18,478 nucleotides of DNA from Ruminococcaceae bacterium UBA1320 (GCA_002306975.1 DBTI01000163.1:1915-20392); one strand, 5' to 3'. Numbered from the stretch's first letter, positions 1 to 6,651 are shown. The notes: generated by a model not told the origin, from the letters alone. Program-made: numbers and translations.

Positions 1-136
1 CGGATATACTTTAATAGCCGGGGCGCCAGCCTTGTAAGCTGGTTACGTAGGTGCATCGACACCCGCGCAGGTGCAAAGCGCTTGTAACACTTTGTGCTGC
101 TTCGGCCCACGTCTTTCGTGAGCCATTTACTGCCTT
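1..136 (-). ncRNA. Unidentified structured RNA or leader, runs off left edge
   Basis: This GC-rich stretch follows a consensus minus-strand promoter (142-170), with a predicted start near 133-136. Several hairpins can be read: an 8 bp stem with one G-U pair (104-111 with 117-124, 5-nt loop), GGTG/CACC (50-53 with 60-63), and CCAGC/GCTGG with a 7-nt loop (26-30 with 38-42). The only reading frame noticed is about 27 codons from an ATG at 126-124, with no convincing ribosome site. It matches no SRP, RNase P, tmRNA, 6S or riboswitch consensus that I can recall. It may be a stand-alone small RNA or the 5' leader of a gene beyond the edge. That it is a transcript is inferred from the promoter plus structure; the identity is unknown. 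Confidence 0.45.
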
Positions 137-141
137 TTTGT

Positions 142-170
142 ACTATACCATATTACGACAAGGTTTTCAA
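142..170 (-). promoter_or_regulatory. Sigma-A type promoter for the left-edge RNA
   Basis: On the minus strand, TTGAAA (170-165) and TATAGT (147-142) are separated by exactly 17 bp, close to the vegetative sigma consensus. Transcription would begin near position 133-136 and run left into the GC-rich structured stretch. No gene lies between this promoter and the window edge, so it serves an RNA or a gene outside the window. Confidence 0.7.
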
Positions 171-230
171 GTGATTATTACTGATTTTTAATTTTGTTTT
201 TTTGTATATATTATTTTATGTTTAGGTTTT

Positions 231-271
231 AAACAGCAGTGCGGGAATTTTTGCCGCACTGCTGTTTTTTT
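231..271 (+). terminator. Strong intrinsic terminator (plus strand)
   Basis: A perfect 14 bp stem (231-244 with 254-267) with a 9-nt loop is followed by a T8 tract (264-271) on the plus strand. On the minus strand the stem is followed only by TTTAAAA, so the favoured direction is plus. No plus-strand gene precedes it in the window. It either ends a transcript coming from the left of the window or works as a two-way insulator. Confidence 0.75.
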
Positions 272-291
272 GCTTTATTTATTCTTTGTTT

Positions 292-449
292 AAAAGATGA
301 TTCTTCAAGTAACGTCTTGCCACTTACGCTGTGGGGGAGTGGTATTTCTTTTTTTGTTCAAAAGTGCATTCTTCAAGTAACCTCTTTGCCAGTTACGCCG
401 TGGGAGAGTGGTATTTCTTTTTTTGCCTTAAAAGCACATTCCTCCTGCA
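292..449. repeat. Tandem repeat, 68-70 bp unit, about 2.3 copies
   Basis: Copy 1 spans 292-359, copy 2 spans 360-429, and a decayed partial third copy covers about 430-449. Each copy begins AAAAG..(C/G)ATTC and contains TTCAAGTAAC, a GTAA/TTAC inverted pair around TTGCCA, then GTGGG.GAGTGGTATTTC and a T7 tract. The two full copies differ at only a handful of positions plus a 2-base length change. A plus-strand open frame across them mirrors the repeat and runs antisense into recR, so I do not regard it as a gene. The array sits between two oppositely oriented terminators. Confidence 0.8.
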
Positions 450-456
450 ATCAAAA

Positions 457-496
457 GAAGAAAAATCAGCGCACCCAAAACCTTGGGTGCGCTGAT
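457..496 (-). terminator. Intrinsic terminator of the dnaX-ybaB-recR operon
   Basis: A perfect 14 bp stem (465-478 with 483-496) with a 4-nt loop is followed on the minus strand by TTTTTCTTC. It lies 15 bp past the recR stop codon, in the right orientation to end the operon transcript. Confidence 0.85.
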
Positions 497-511
497 AATA
501 AATATAAAAAC

Positions 512-1111
512 CTAAATCTCGCTTCTGCCTTCCAACGCTTTGAGAAGCGTAACCTCATCCGCATATTCAAGCTCCCCGCCTGCGGGCAGCCCGTATGCGA
601 TCCTTGTTACCTTTATCCCAAGCGGCTTCAACAGCCGTGAAACATACATCGCCGTTGCTTCGCCCTCAACATCGGGGTTGGTCGCCATGATAATTTCTTC
701 CACCTTGCCGCTGTTGACGCGCGCGAGAAGCTCCTTGATTTTAAGCTGATCCGGCCCGATGCCGTCCATCGGTGAAATTACACCGTGAAGCACATGGTAA
801 AGACCGCTGTAATCACGGGTGCGCTCAAAAGCGATCACATCGCGCGGGTCTTCGACAACGCAGATGACCGATTTGTCACGCGTCGCACTTTCGCAGATGC
901 TGCAAACTTCACCGTCGGTGAGGTTTTGGCAGATCTTGCAGTAATGCATGCTCTTTTTGGCTTCAACCAGGACGCTGGCAAAGCTCTCCGCCTGCTCGTC
1001 TGTGCCGTTAAGGATGAAAAAAGCAAGCCGCTGCGCCGTTTTGCGGCCTATGCCGGGCAAACGTTCAAACTGGTCGATAAGTTTTGACAAGGGTGCGGCG
1101 TAGTAAGCCAT
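512..1111 (-). CDS. recR: Recombination mediator protein RecR
   Basis: RecR works with RecO and RecF to load RecA on gapped single-stranded DNA in recombinational repair. The 199 residues match the usual family length. In order there are an N-terminal helix-hairpin-helix (about residues 16-30, FERLPGIGRKTAQRLA), a four-cysteine zinc site (C58, C61, C70, C73), a Toprim domain (about 81-175, with VVEDPRD and NPDVEGEA) and the conserved tail GLPAGGELEYADE. The ATG has an AAGGAG ribosome site that overlaps the stop of the upstream ybaB gene, so the two are translationally close. It is the last gene of a dnaX-ybaB-recR operon, the classic Firmicute order, with a terminator just downstream. Confidence 0.97.
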   Translation of the reverse strand: MAYYAAPLSKLIDQFERLPGIGRKTAQRLAFFILNGTDEQAESFASVLVEAKKSMHYCKICQNLTDGEVCSICESATRDKSVICVVEDPRDVIAFERTRDYSGLYHVLHGVISPMDGIGPDQLKIKELLARVNSGKVEEIIMATNPDVEGEATAMYVSRLLKPLGIKVTRIAYGLPAGGELEYADEVTLLKALEGRSEI

Positions 1112-1120
1112 AACTGCTCC

Positions 1121-1468
1121 TTAAAACATGCCGGGCATGTTGATGCCTGCTGTGATTTTGGACATTTCCTTTTCTGAAATATCCTCAACCGTGTGGATAG
1201 CCTCGTTAACCGCCGCGACAAGAAGATCCTGAAGCATCTCGATATCTTCCGGGTCAACAACCTCGGGTTTCAGCTCAATCGCCTTTACTTCGCGCTTGCC
1301 GGTTATGGTCAGCTTTACCGCTCCGCCGCCGGCTGTTATATCATAAACCTTTTCGTCAAGCTCCTGCTGAACCTGCGCCATATCTTCCTGCATCTTTTGG
1401 GCTTGCTTGATCATGCTGTTCATATTTCCGGCTCCGCCGCCATATCCCTGAGGTAACCTTGCTTTCAT
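1121..1468 (-). CDS. ybaB: YbaB/EbfC family nucleoid-associated protein
   Basis: This is a small DNA-binding protein of the YbaB/EbfC family, whose members dimerise and bind DNA as nucleoid-associated proteins; its exact cellular role is not settled. The 115 residues show the family pattern: a glycine-rich N-terminus, an amphipathic helix (MNSMIKQAQKMQEDMAQVQQ, residues 16-35), a central beta region (ITGGGAVKLTITGKREVKAIEL) and a C-terminal helix ending GINMPGMF. The start is supported by GGAGGG upstream. It sits between dnaX and recR, 9 bp from recR, and is almost certainly co-transcribed with both. Confidence 0.95.
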   Translation of the reverse strand: MKARLPQGYGGGAGNMNSMIKQAQKMQEDMAQVQQELDEKVYDITAGGGAVKLTITGKREVKAIELKPEVVDPEDIEMLQDLLVAAVNEAIHTVEDISEKEMSKITAGINMPGMF

Positions 1469-1507
1469 TGAAAAACCCTCCGTTAACTTAAATCATAATT
1501 TTTACTG

Positions 1508-3199
1508 TTAATTCTCTTTAACGTCAATGCCTGCTTTGCTTGCATTGTTAAAAAGCTCGTCCATTTCATCAACCGGCGCGTCTTTCTGATCAGCCGGAAC
1601 AACAAGGCTCTTTTTGAAGATTCCGACCTTATACGGTTTCCCTGTAATGCGCCTTACCGCTTCGACAAGCGGCCTTTGGTGATCCTGCGATTTGATAAGC
1701 CCCGAAAACAGCGAATTGTTGGGGTCAATCAGCACAAAACCGCCGCGAATGATCGCCGATGACTCTCTGAGCACACCGAAAAGCGGAGCGTCGCTTTTTT
1801 TAAGAGCGTCCAAAACCTCCGCCCAGCATTCAAGAGCCACATCGGCGCTTGAATCCGAAGACGGCAAGCCCTCTTTTTTCGGAGGTGTCTGCCGCGCAGG
1901 CTGAACATTTTCAGCCGGTTCGACCGGCGTTTCGCTTTGCTTTTCTTCCGCCGGAAGGCTGCTTTCGGGCGGCTCATGCCGTGCGGCGGAAGGTTTCTCG
2001 ACTTTTGCCTGCACCGCGTCTTTGCTCTGCCGCACCTGCGCGACGGGGGCAAAGCTGCCCGACGCGATTTTATCTTCTAGCATCTTAATGCGGCGCAAAA
2101 GAGCGGCGTTCGATGTGTCAAGCTCCGGGTTGCAAAGGCGCAAAAGGCAGGTTTCTATGCCTACTCTGCCGGACGCGCTGCGCCTGAGTGTTTCAAGCGA
2201 CAACTGAAGCGTATCAAGCGCGTGCAGCAGCGCTTCGGTTGAGAAACCGTCGGCTGTTTTTTGCATTTTGTCGCGCTCGTCGGTGCGGCAGTTAACGATA
2301 TCAAAAGGATTTTTTACTGTTTTAACGACCATAAGGTCACGGAAATGCGCTACAAGCTCTTCGCAAAGCCGCTCAACATCTTTTGACGAGGCATAAAGCC
2401 CGTCGATCACTTTAAGAGCCGTGGCGATGTCATGGTCTTTTACGGCGTCGGAAAGTTCAAAAAGGTATTCGCGGCCTGTCAGCCCCGCGGCAGCCGCGAC
2501 TTTTTCCTCATCAACAATTCCGCCGCCCCCGCACTGGTCAAGCAGCGAGAGTGCGTCGCGCAGACCACCGTCCGCAATCCGCGCTATCATAGCGGCGGCT
2601 TCCGGTTCAAGCTCAATCTGCTCATGCTCGGCGACAAACTGAAGCCTTGCGATTATATCGTCCTGCGGAATACGCCGGAAGTCAAAGCGCTGGCAGCGCG
2701 ACATAACCGTCGCCGGGATCTTGTGAACCTCGGTTGTCGCCAAAATGAATATGACATACGCCGGCGGCTCCTCAAGCGTTTTCAACAAAGCGTTGAAAGC
2801 GCCGGTGGAAAGCATGTGTGCCTCGTCGATGATATATACGCGAAATTTCGCGCTTGCGGGCGTATAAACGGTTTCTTCGCGCAAATCACGGATGTTGTCA
2901 ACACCGTTATTACTTGCCGCGTCGATTTCGACAACGTCAAGAAGGCTGCCCGTTTCAATGCCCCTGCAATTTTCACACTCGTTGCACGGGTCGCCGCCAT
3001 GCGGATTAAGGCAGTTAACCGCCTTTGCCAGAATTTTTGCGCAGGTCGTTTTACCGGTTCCTCTTGAACCGGTAAAAATATAGGCGTGAGCAATTCGCTC
3101 CGCCATAACCTCATTTTTAAGTGTCTCTGTAATATTGGGCTGCCCCGCAACGTCCTCAAAAACGCGAGGCCGCCATTTGCGGTAAAGCGCCTGATACAA
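1508..3199 (-). CDS. dnaX: DNA polymerase III subunit gamma/tau
   Basis: DnaX is the clamp-loader ATPase and organiser of the replisome. I place the start at a TTG (3199-3197), because the product then begins MYQALYRKWRP, the canonical N-terminus, with GGGGGA about 7 nt upstream. Longer in-frame starts back to 3310 would read through the SRP RNA. The 563-residue product has Walker A GSRGTGKT (44-51), a zinc site (C63, C72, C75, C78), Walker B with IDEAHM, and the SRCQRF sensor region. A low-complexity Pro/Glu/Ala linker follows, then a C-terminal domain. An A7 tract lies near codon 467, but I see no clear programmed frameshift signal. It is the first protein gene of dnaX-ybaB-recR. Confidence 0.96.
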   Translation of the reverse strand: MYQALYRKWRPRVFEDVAGQPNITETLKNEVMAERIAHAYIFTGSRGTGKTTCAKILAKAVNCLNPHGGDPCNECENCRGIETGSLLDVVEIDAASNNGVDNIRDLREETVYTPASAKFRVYIIDEAHMLSTGAFNALLKTLEEPPAYVIFILATTEVHKIPATVMSRCQRFDFRRIPQDDIIARLQFVAEHEQIELEPEAAAMIARIADGGLRDALSLLDQCGGGGIVDEEKVAAAAGLTGREYLFELSDAVKDHDIATALKVIDGLYASSKDVERLCEELVAHFRDLMVVKTVKNPFDIVNCRTDERDKMQKTADGFSTEALLHALDTLQLSLETLRRSASGRVGIETCLLRLCNPELDTSNAALLRRIKMLEDKIASGSFAPVAQVRQSKDAVQAKVEKPSAARHEPPESSLPAEEKQSETPVEPAENVQPARQTPPKKEGLPSSDSSADVALECWAEVLDALKKSDAPLFGVLRESSAIIRGGFVLIDPNNSLFSGLIKSQDHQRPLVEAVRRITGKPYKVGIFKKSLVVPADQKDAPVDEMDELFNNASKAGIDVKEN

Positions 3200-3232
3200 A
3201 ACCCAGTCCCCCAAAAACACTATGATAATGCT

Positions 3233-3359
3233 CCCGAACATGCAGGCGAAGACTAATCCCGCGGCGCCCGGCGAAATCCGATTAATGCTGCTCGGTTCCC
3301 CGCCTGACATGGTTCACGGCACGCCGCCGCACGGGCAGCCTTCACCTGCATGTTCCGGC
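3233..3359 (-). ncRNA. ffs: Signal recognition particle RNA, small (4.5S-like) form
   Basis: The RNA strand carries the SRP domain IV signature: GTCAGG, a CGG/CCG stem capped by a GGAA tetraloop (complement at 3296-3299), then AGCAGCATTAA. The closing stem is an 11 bp perfect match (3236-3246 with 3345-3355) extended by GAAG/CTTC (3248-3251 with 3340-3343) after a C-A mismatch. At roughly 120-127 nt it lacks room for the Alu domain found in Bacillus-type scRNA. It binds Ffh for co-translational targeting of membrane proteins. There is a consensus promoter 20-50 bp upstream and no terminator before dnaX. Exact mature ends are estimated. Confidence 0.93.
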
Positions 3360-3383
3360 GCACTATCAAGGCCGGCTTCATAC

Positions 3384-3412
3384 ATTATAATACATCGCAA
3401 CTTTAAAGGCAA
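3384..3412 (-). promoter_or_regulatory. Sigma-A promoter of SRP RNA and probably dnaX operon
   Basis: On the minus strand, TTGCCT (3412-3407) and TATAAT (3389-3384) are separated by 17 bp. The predicted start is near 3376-3378, about 20 nt before the SRP closing stem. As no terminator separates the SRP RNA from dnaX, the same promoter probably supplies the downstream operon. Confidence 0.8.
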
Positions 3413-3516
3413 CAGCAATTTTTTATCAATTTTGTAGATAAACCCACCCTTTCTATATATAATAGATTTTGATTACTATTGTCAGCTTACTTACTTGAAA
3501 AATGAAAAGCCAAAAC

Positions 3517-3562
3517 GTTATCTTCCCCGCCGGAGGCAGAGAAGATGACAAGCGGAGATAAC
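3517..3562. repeat. Intergenic hairpin with alternative pairings
   Basis: GTTATCT (3517-3523) pairs with AGATAAC (3556-3562), and the pairing continues with CCGC/GCGG after a small bulge. An alternative stem, ATCTTC (3520-3525) with GAAGAT (3541-3546), uses part of the same arm. It lies in the divergent gap between the ffs promoter and the plus-strand operon, and ahead of the proposed promoter at 3579, so it is not in that leader. Its core, CCCCGCCGGAGGCAGAGA (3525-3542), recurs with two changes at 8749-8766. Function unknown. Confidence 0.5.
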
Positions 3563-3578
3563 AAAACAGAATAAAGTA

Positions 3579-3607
3579 TTGACAAGCTAAATATTTTGTA
3601 TTATTGT
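3579..3607 (+). promoter_or_regulatory. Probable promoter of the Cys-rich protein/ABC operon
   Basis: A perfect TTGACA (3579-3584) is followed after 17 bp by TATTGT (3602-3607). The -35 is ideal and the -10 matches at four of six positions. Transcription would begin about 60 bp ahead of the small cysteine-rich gene. The rest of 3413-3676 is AT-rich, and apart from the hairpin at 3517-3562 I see nothing else in it. Confidence 0.5.
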
Positions 3608-3676
3608 ATTAATTGTTTAACACAGATTTAACATTATTTCACTCCTTTATAAATGAGTTAAAAGGATGCTGTTAAA

Positions 3677-3829
3677 TTGGAAAATCCCGAATGCCCCTGC
3701 CGCAGGGTAAAATGCGAGCGGCACGGCGATTGTAAGGCTTGCCGGGAACATCACCTTAATAAAAAACAGCCGCCCGCCTGTGAACGAAAAAGCGGTCAAA
3801 GGCGGCAGCGCGACCGTGACAAGTTATAA
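3677..3829 (+). CDS. Small Cys-rich protein, probable metal-binding
   Basis: This 50-codon gene starts at TTG with AAAGGATG 8 nt upstream and ends TAA. The product begins MENPECPCRRVKCERHGDCK and continues CREHH, then a Lys/Arg-rich tail. Five cysteines lie in the first 22 residues (C6, C8, C13, C19, C22), followed by a His pair and C35, which looks like a small zinc or metal site. I recognise similar uncharacterised short proteins (pattern PxCPCxxxxCERHGxCxxCxxHH) from clostridial genomes but no assigned function. It lies 32 bp ahead of the ABC ATPase gene, in the same orientation, so co-transcription is likely. That the gene is real is supported by composition and ribosome site; the function is not known. 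Confidence 0.75.
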   Translation: MENPECPCRRVKCERHGDCKACREHHLNKKQPPACERKSGQRRQRDRDKL

Positions 3830-3861
3830 AATAAAAAAATGTCGAAACGAGGGAAGAAAAA

Positions 3862-4758
3862 ATGGGGCTTGCCGTAAATAATGTTTCAAAGCGCTTTGGC
3901 AGCAAAACGGCTGTCAACAACCTTTCTTTTACGCTTGAAAAGCCCGGAGTTTTCGGTCTTTTGGGCACTAACGGAGCGGGAAAAACCACAACGATCCGCA
4001 TGATTCTTGGCATCCTTGATAAAGACGAGGGCAGCATAACGTGGGACGGCCGCCCGGTCATACGTGAAAGCGTCAGCTTCGGCTATCTTCCCGAGGAACG
4101 CGGGCTATATCCGCAGACAAGGGTGCGCGAGCAGCTTTATTATTTTGCAAGACTGCGCGGCCTTTATGGCGCTGCCGCGAAAAAGACTGTGGACTACTGG
4201 CTGAGGCGGCTTGAAGTAATAAAATACGCCGATATGCCTGCGGAACAGCTCTCAAAAGGCAATCAGCAAAAGGTTCAGTTTATCACTTCCATTTTACACA
4301 ACCCCGACCTTGTAATAATGGACGAGCCGTTAAGCGGCCTTGACCCCGTAAACGCCGACCTCTTCAAATCCGTCATCCTCGAGCTTGTCGAGAACGGAAA
4401 ATATATCGTGATGTCAAGCCACCAGATGGAATCGGTTGAGGAATACTGCCGCGACATTCTTCTGCTCATCGACGGCGAGACAGTGCTTGCCGGCAACCTG
4501 CGCGATATAAAACGCAGCTATGGCAGAACCAACCTCTATATCGGCTGTGATTTTGACATCATGCCCGAAGCGACCGTTCTCGGGATAAAGCTTGTTAACC
4601 GTACGGCTTCCGGCTTTGAACTTCGCATTCCATCGGACGATAGCGCCTACACGCTGCTTAAAAAACTGCTTGACGCTAATGTTGCTATCGATAAATTTGA
4701 AATCCGTGAGCCGACGCTGCACGAAATCTTCATAGAGAAAGCGGGTGAACGCAAATGA
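3862..4758 (+). CDS. ABC-2 type transporter ATP-binding protein (NatA-like)
   Basis: This is the cytoplasmic ATPase of an ABC exporter, 298 residues. Walker A GTNGAGKT is at 35-42. The Q-loop region reads YLPEERGLYP, typical of the NatA/YhaQ subgroup where the glutamine is absent. The signature LSKGNQQKVQ, Walker B LVIMDEPLSGLDP and the H-loop SSHQMESVEEYC follow. The C-terminal 80 residues form the regulatory extension common in this group. The ATG has GAGGGAAG upstream. The last codons overlap the permease start by 4 bp (ATGA), implying translational coupling. NatAB in Bacillus exports sodium, but related pairs move drugs or peptides, so the substrate is not assigned. Confidence 0.93.
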   Translation: MGLAVNNVSKRFGSKTAVNNLSFTLEKPGVFGLLGTNGAGKTTTIRMILGILDKDEGSITWDGRPVIRESVSFGYLPEERGLYPQTRVREQLYYFARLRGLYGAAAKKTVDYWLRRLEVIKYADMPAEQLSKGNQQKVQFITSILHNPDLVIMDEPLSGLDPVNADLFKSVILELVENGKYIVMSSHQMESVEEYCRDILLLIDGETVLAGNLRDIKRSYGRTNLYIGCDFDIMPEATVLGIKLVNRTASGFELRIPSDDSAYTLLKKLLDANVAIDKFEIREPTLHEIFIEKAGERK

Positions 4759-6017
4759 AAGGGATTCTCAGTGTTTTTTCCTTTACATTCCGTGAACAGG
4801 CAAGAAAAAAATCCTTCATTGTTTCGACTGTTATCATTTATGCGCTGATTATTTTGGTAATTTGCGTTCCCGCCATAATCAACGCCGTCCAAAGCGCCTC
4901 CGGCGGCAATTCTTCGAAAACGACAAACAGCATTTTTATTGTCGACAGCGATAAAATAGTTTCCAATAATATAAACGAGTTTTCCTCTTTGATAGGCGGC
5001 TATAAATTTGAAGTAAAGCAGCCGTCCGACATAGAATCGCTTAAAAACAGCATCAAGGAAAACAGCAATCAGAGCCTTATTGTGCTCAGCTTAAAAAATG
5101 GCGCGCCTACTTTTGACTTATATGTTAAAAACATGACCGACGGCCCCGACGGAGACAAGCTCAGCCAGGCTGTTAAAAAAGTTTATGGTGAAACCGTCCT
5201 GAAGCAAAGCGGTACGTCGCAGCAGATCATCGACAAAGCCTACTCCGATGTCATCTATAACAGCACGACCTTGGGGCGCGGCACAGTCAGCGGAATGATC
5301 TCAAGCTACGCGGTCATTATAATTCTCTTCATGGCCATCTATATGTATGGTTATTGGGTGGCAATGTCGATAGCCTCTGAAAAAACCTCGCGCGTCATGG
5401 AGGTTCTGATAACCTCCACAAAACCGTCGCGAATCGTAATCGGCAAAAGCCTTGGCATGGGCGTTTTGGGGCTCTGTCAGCTTTTGGGCGTTATCATTAT
5501 CGGCGGCGCGGTCTATTTTGTCGCATACCCCCAAAATTTCCAGATAGGCGGCACAGCCATAAATCTTTCCGGCTTCTCGCCGCTTGTACTATTCATGATA
5601 ATTGTTTATTTTATTTTCGGGTTTGCCCTTTTTGCCATGATGAACGCAGTCTGCGGTGCCACAGTCAGCAAGTCGGAGGATATTCAACAGGCGATAATGC
5701 CCGTTACGCTTATTTCTATAATTTCCTTCTACTTTTCCTACTCCACGATGCTCATGCCAGACAGTACCGCCTCAAGCGCGGCTTCGCTGATTCCGTTCAG
5801 CTCACCGTTTGCAATGCCGTCACGCATCCTCACGGCTTCCGTTCCCGCATGGCAGATAATTTTATCGCTTGCACTGCTTGCCGCAACAACCGCGCTGATG
5901 GGTTATATTTCAATTAGGTTATATTCATCAGCCGTGCTGCATTATGGAAGCCGGTTAAAGATTTCCGAGCTTGTAAAACTGTCCAGAAATAACAAAAAGG
6001 CCAATCACTCCGTATAA
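4755..6017 (+). CDS. ABC-2 type transporter permease (NatB-like)
   Basis: The membrane partner of the preceding ATPase, 420 residues. One N-terminal membrane helix (about 20-42) is followed by a large polar extracytoplasmic region (about 45-175). Then comes a cluster of helices from about 180 to 400, including the hallmark segment SIASEKTSRVMEVLITSTKPSRIVIGKSLG (residues 207-236 approximately) of the NatB/ABC-2 family. The start codon overlaps the ATPase stop. No clear terminator follows; only a U-tract-free hairpin is seen (6041-6066). Family assignment is firm; the substrate is unknown. Confidence 0.92.
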   Translation: MKGILSVFSFTFREQARKKSFIVSTVIIYALIILVICVPAIINAVQSASGGNSSKTTNSIFIVDSDKIVSNNINEFSSLIGGYKFEVKQPSDIESLKNSIKENSNQSLIVLSLKNGAPTFDLYVKNMTDGPDGDKLSQAVKKVYGETVLKQSGTSQQIIDKAYSDVIYNSTTLGRGTVSGMISSYAVIIILFMAIYMYGYWVAMSIASEKTSRVMEVLITSTKPSRIVIGKSLGMGVLGLCQLLGVIIIGGAVYFVAYPQNFQIGGTAINLSGFSPLVLFMIIVYFIFGFALFAMMNAVCGATVSKSEDIQQAIMPVTLISIISFYFSYSTMLMPDSTASSAASLIPFSSPFAMPSRILTASVPAWQIILSLALLAATTALMGYISIRLYSSAVLHYGSRLKISELVKLSRNNKKANHSV

Positions 6018-6040
6018 ACAACTTTTTCGGCGCACAATGG

Positions 6041-6066
6041 TGATATTAACTTTTCAAATAATATCA
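6041..6066. repeat. Perfect 8 bp inverted repeat after the permease gene
   Basis: TGATATTA (6041-6048) pairs with TAATATCA (6059-6066) across a 10-nt spacer. No T tract follows on either strand, so it is not a classical terminator. It may stabilise the mRNA 3' end or act as a protein site. It lies in the 121 bp gap before the ferredoxin gene. Confidence 0.4.
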
Positions 6067-6138
6067 AATGAATATAAGCGGTGTCGTGCGTAATAATATA
6101 TGAAGCGCAGTACTTTATTTTAAATAAGAGGTGCCTGC

Positions 6139-6330
6139 ATGAAAGCATATATTGAGCGCGATGGCTGCATCGCCTGCGGGTTGTGTATCGATACCTGCCC
6201 GGAGGTGTTCCAGATGGCTGAGGACGGACTGGCTGAGGTAATTGTTGAGGATGTTCCTGAGGAAGCAGAAGACCGTACTATTGAGTCTCAGGAAAACTGC
6301 CCAGTCAGTGTTATAACAGCCAAGGAATGA
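6139..6330 (+). CDS. Ferredoxin, single 4Fe-4S cluster
   Basis: A 63-residue soluble electron carrier. Cluster ligands are C10, C13 and C16 (GCIACGLC) and C54 (ENCPV), the arrangement of monocluster 4Fe-4S ferredoxins. C20 is present but there is no second cysteine to form the disulfide seen in some relatives. The acidic C-terminal half (EDVPEEAED) fits an electron-transfer protein. AAGAGGTG lies about 7 nt before the ATG. The gene stands alone with its own terminator and no redox partner gene nearby, so the partner enzyme cannot be named. Confidence 0.93.
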   Translation: MKAYIERDGCIACGLCIDTCPEVFQMAEDGLAEVIVEDVPEEAEDRTIESQENCPVSVITAKE

Positions 6331-6335
6331 AAAAT

Positions 6336-6371
6336 GGGCCTTCCCTTTTTTAACGGGGAGGCCTGTTTTTT
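6336..6371 (+). terminator. Intrinsic terminator of the ferredoxin gene
   Basis: GGCCTTCCC (6337-6345) pairs with GGGGAGGCC (around 6355-6363) with one T-G pair, followed by a T6 tract (6366-6371). It starts 6 bp after the stop codon. Confidence 0.85.
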
Positions 6372-6651
6372 GCTTTATTATCCTGCAAATATTTTGAGAA
6401 ACGTGAAAATTCTGTTTCTTTATCGAATGTTAACAAAATTTGTTGCAACTTGTTATTAATAATATATTAATATTATTGTTGTTTTTAATAAAACAGTGTG
6501 TTAGAATTATGCAATTGGTTCAAATGTATTTTTACAAGATCCTTAGCAGCGTGATAATTTAGTGACAAATTGCTTTTGAAAAAGACGCAGCAATAATTCA
6601 TTTTAGGGAATGGTACAGTGATCATATTATTAAAAGAGTGGTGTAGGCATA
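6372..6651 (+). other. AT-rich leader region of the permease gene
   Basis: This gap is strongly AT-rich and includes a near-palindromic AT stretch around 6450-6480. A weak promoter candidate is TTGCTT (6570-6575), 16 bp, AATAAT (6592-6597). I looked for the conserved blocks of the ydaO/yuaA c-di-AMP riboswitch, which often controls kimA genes, and did not see them. No open reading frame of note. Confidence 0.35.

Noticed and set aside
26..63. tRNA-Thr-like anticodon arm (CCAGC, loop CTTGTAA, GCTGG) with a following GGTG..CACC arm on the plus strand
   Set aside because: The second arm has a 6-nt loop without the T-loop pattern, no acceptor partner for CGGATA is found downstream, and there is no D-arm. 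It is treated as part of the unidentified structured RNA.
239..640. 133-codon open frame on the plus strand
   Set aside because: It is made of the tandem repeat and then runs antisense through the recR terminator and recR itself. No ribosome site and a biased composition.
1795..1801. A7 tract in dnaX as a programmed frameshift giving gamma and tau
   Set aside because: It lies far into the C-terminal domain (about codon 467 of 563), and I see no clear stimulatory hairpin or early in-frame stop of the type known from E. coli.
2432..3067. 211-codon open frame opposite dnaX
   Set aside because: It is a shadow frame of the conserved ATPase domain of dnaX; the minus-strand gene is unmistakable.
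3200..3310. N-terminal extension of dnaX to the ATG at 3310
   Set aside because: It would translate the SRP RNA, and the family N-terminus MYQALYRKWRP begins exactly at the TTG at 3199 with a ribosome site in front.
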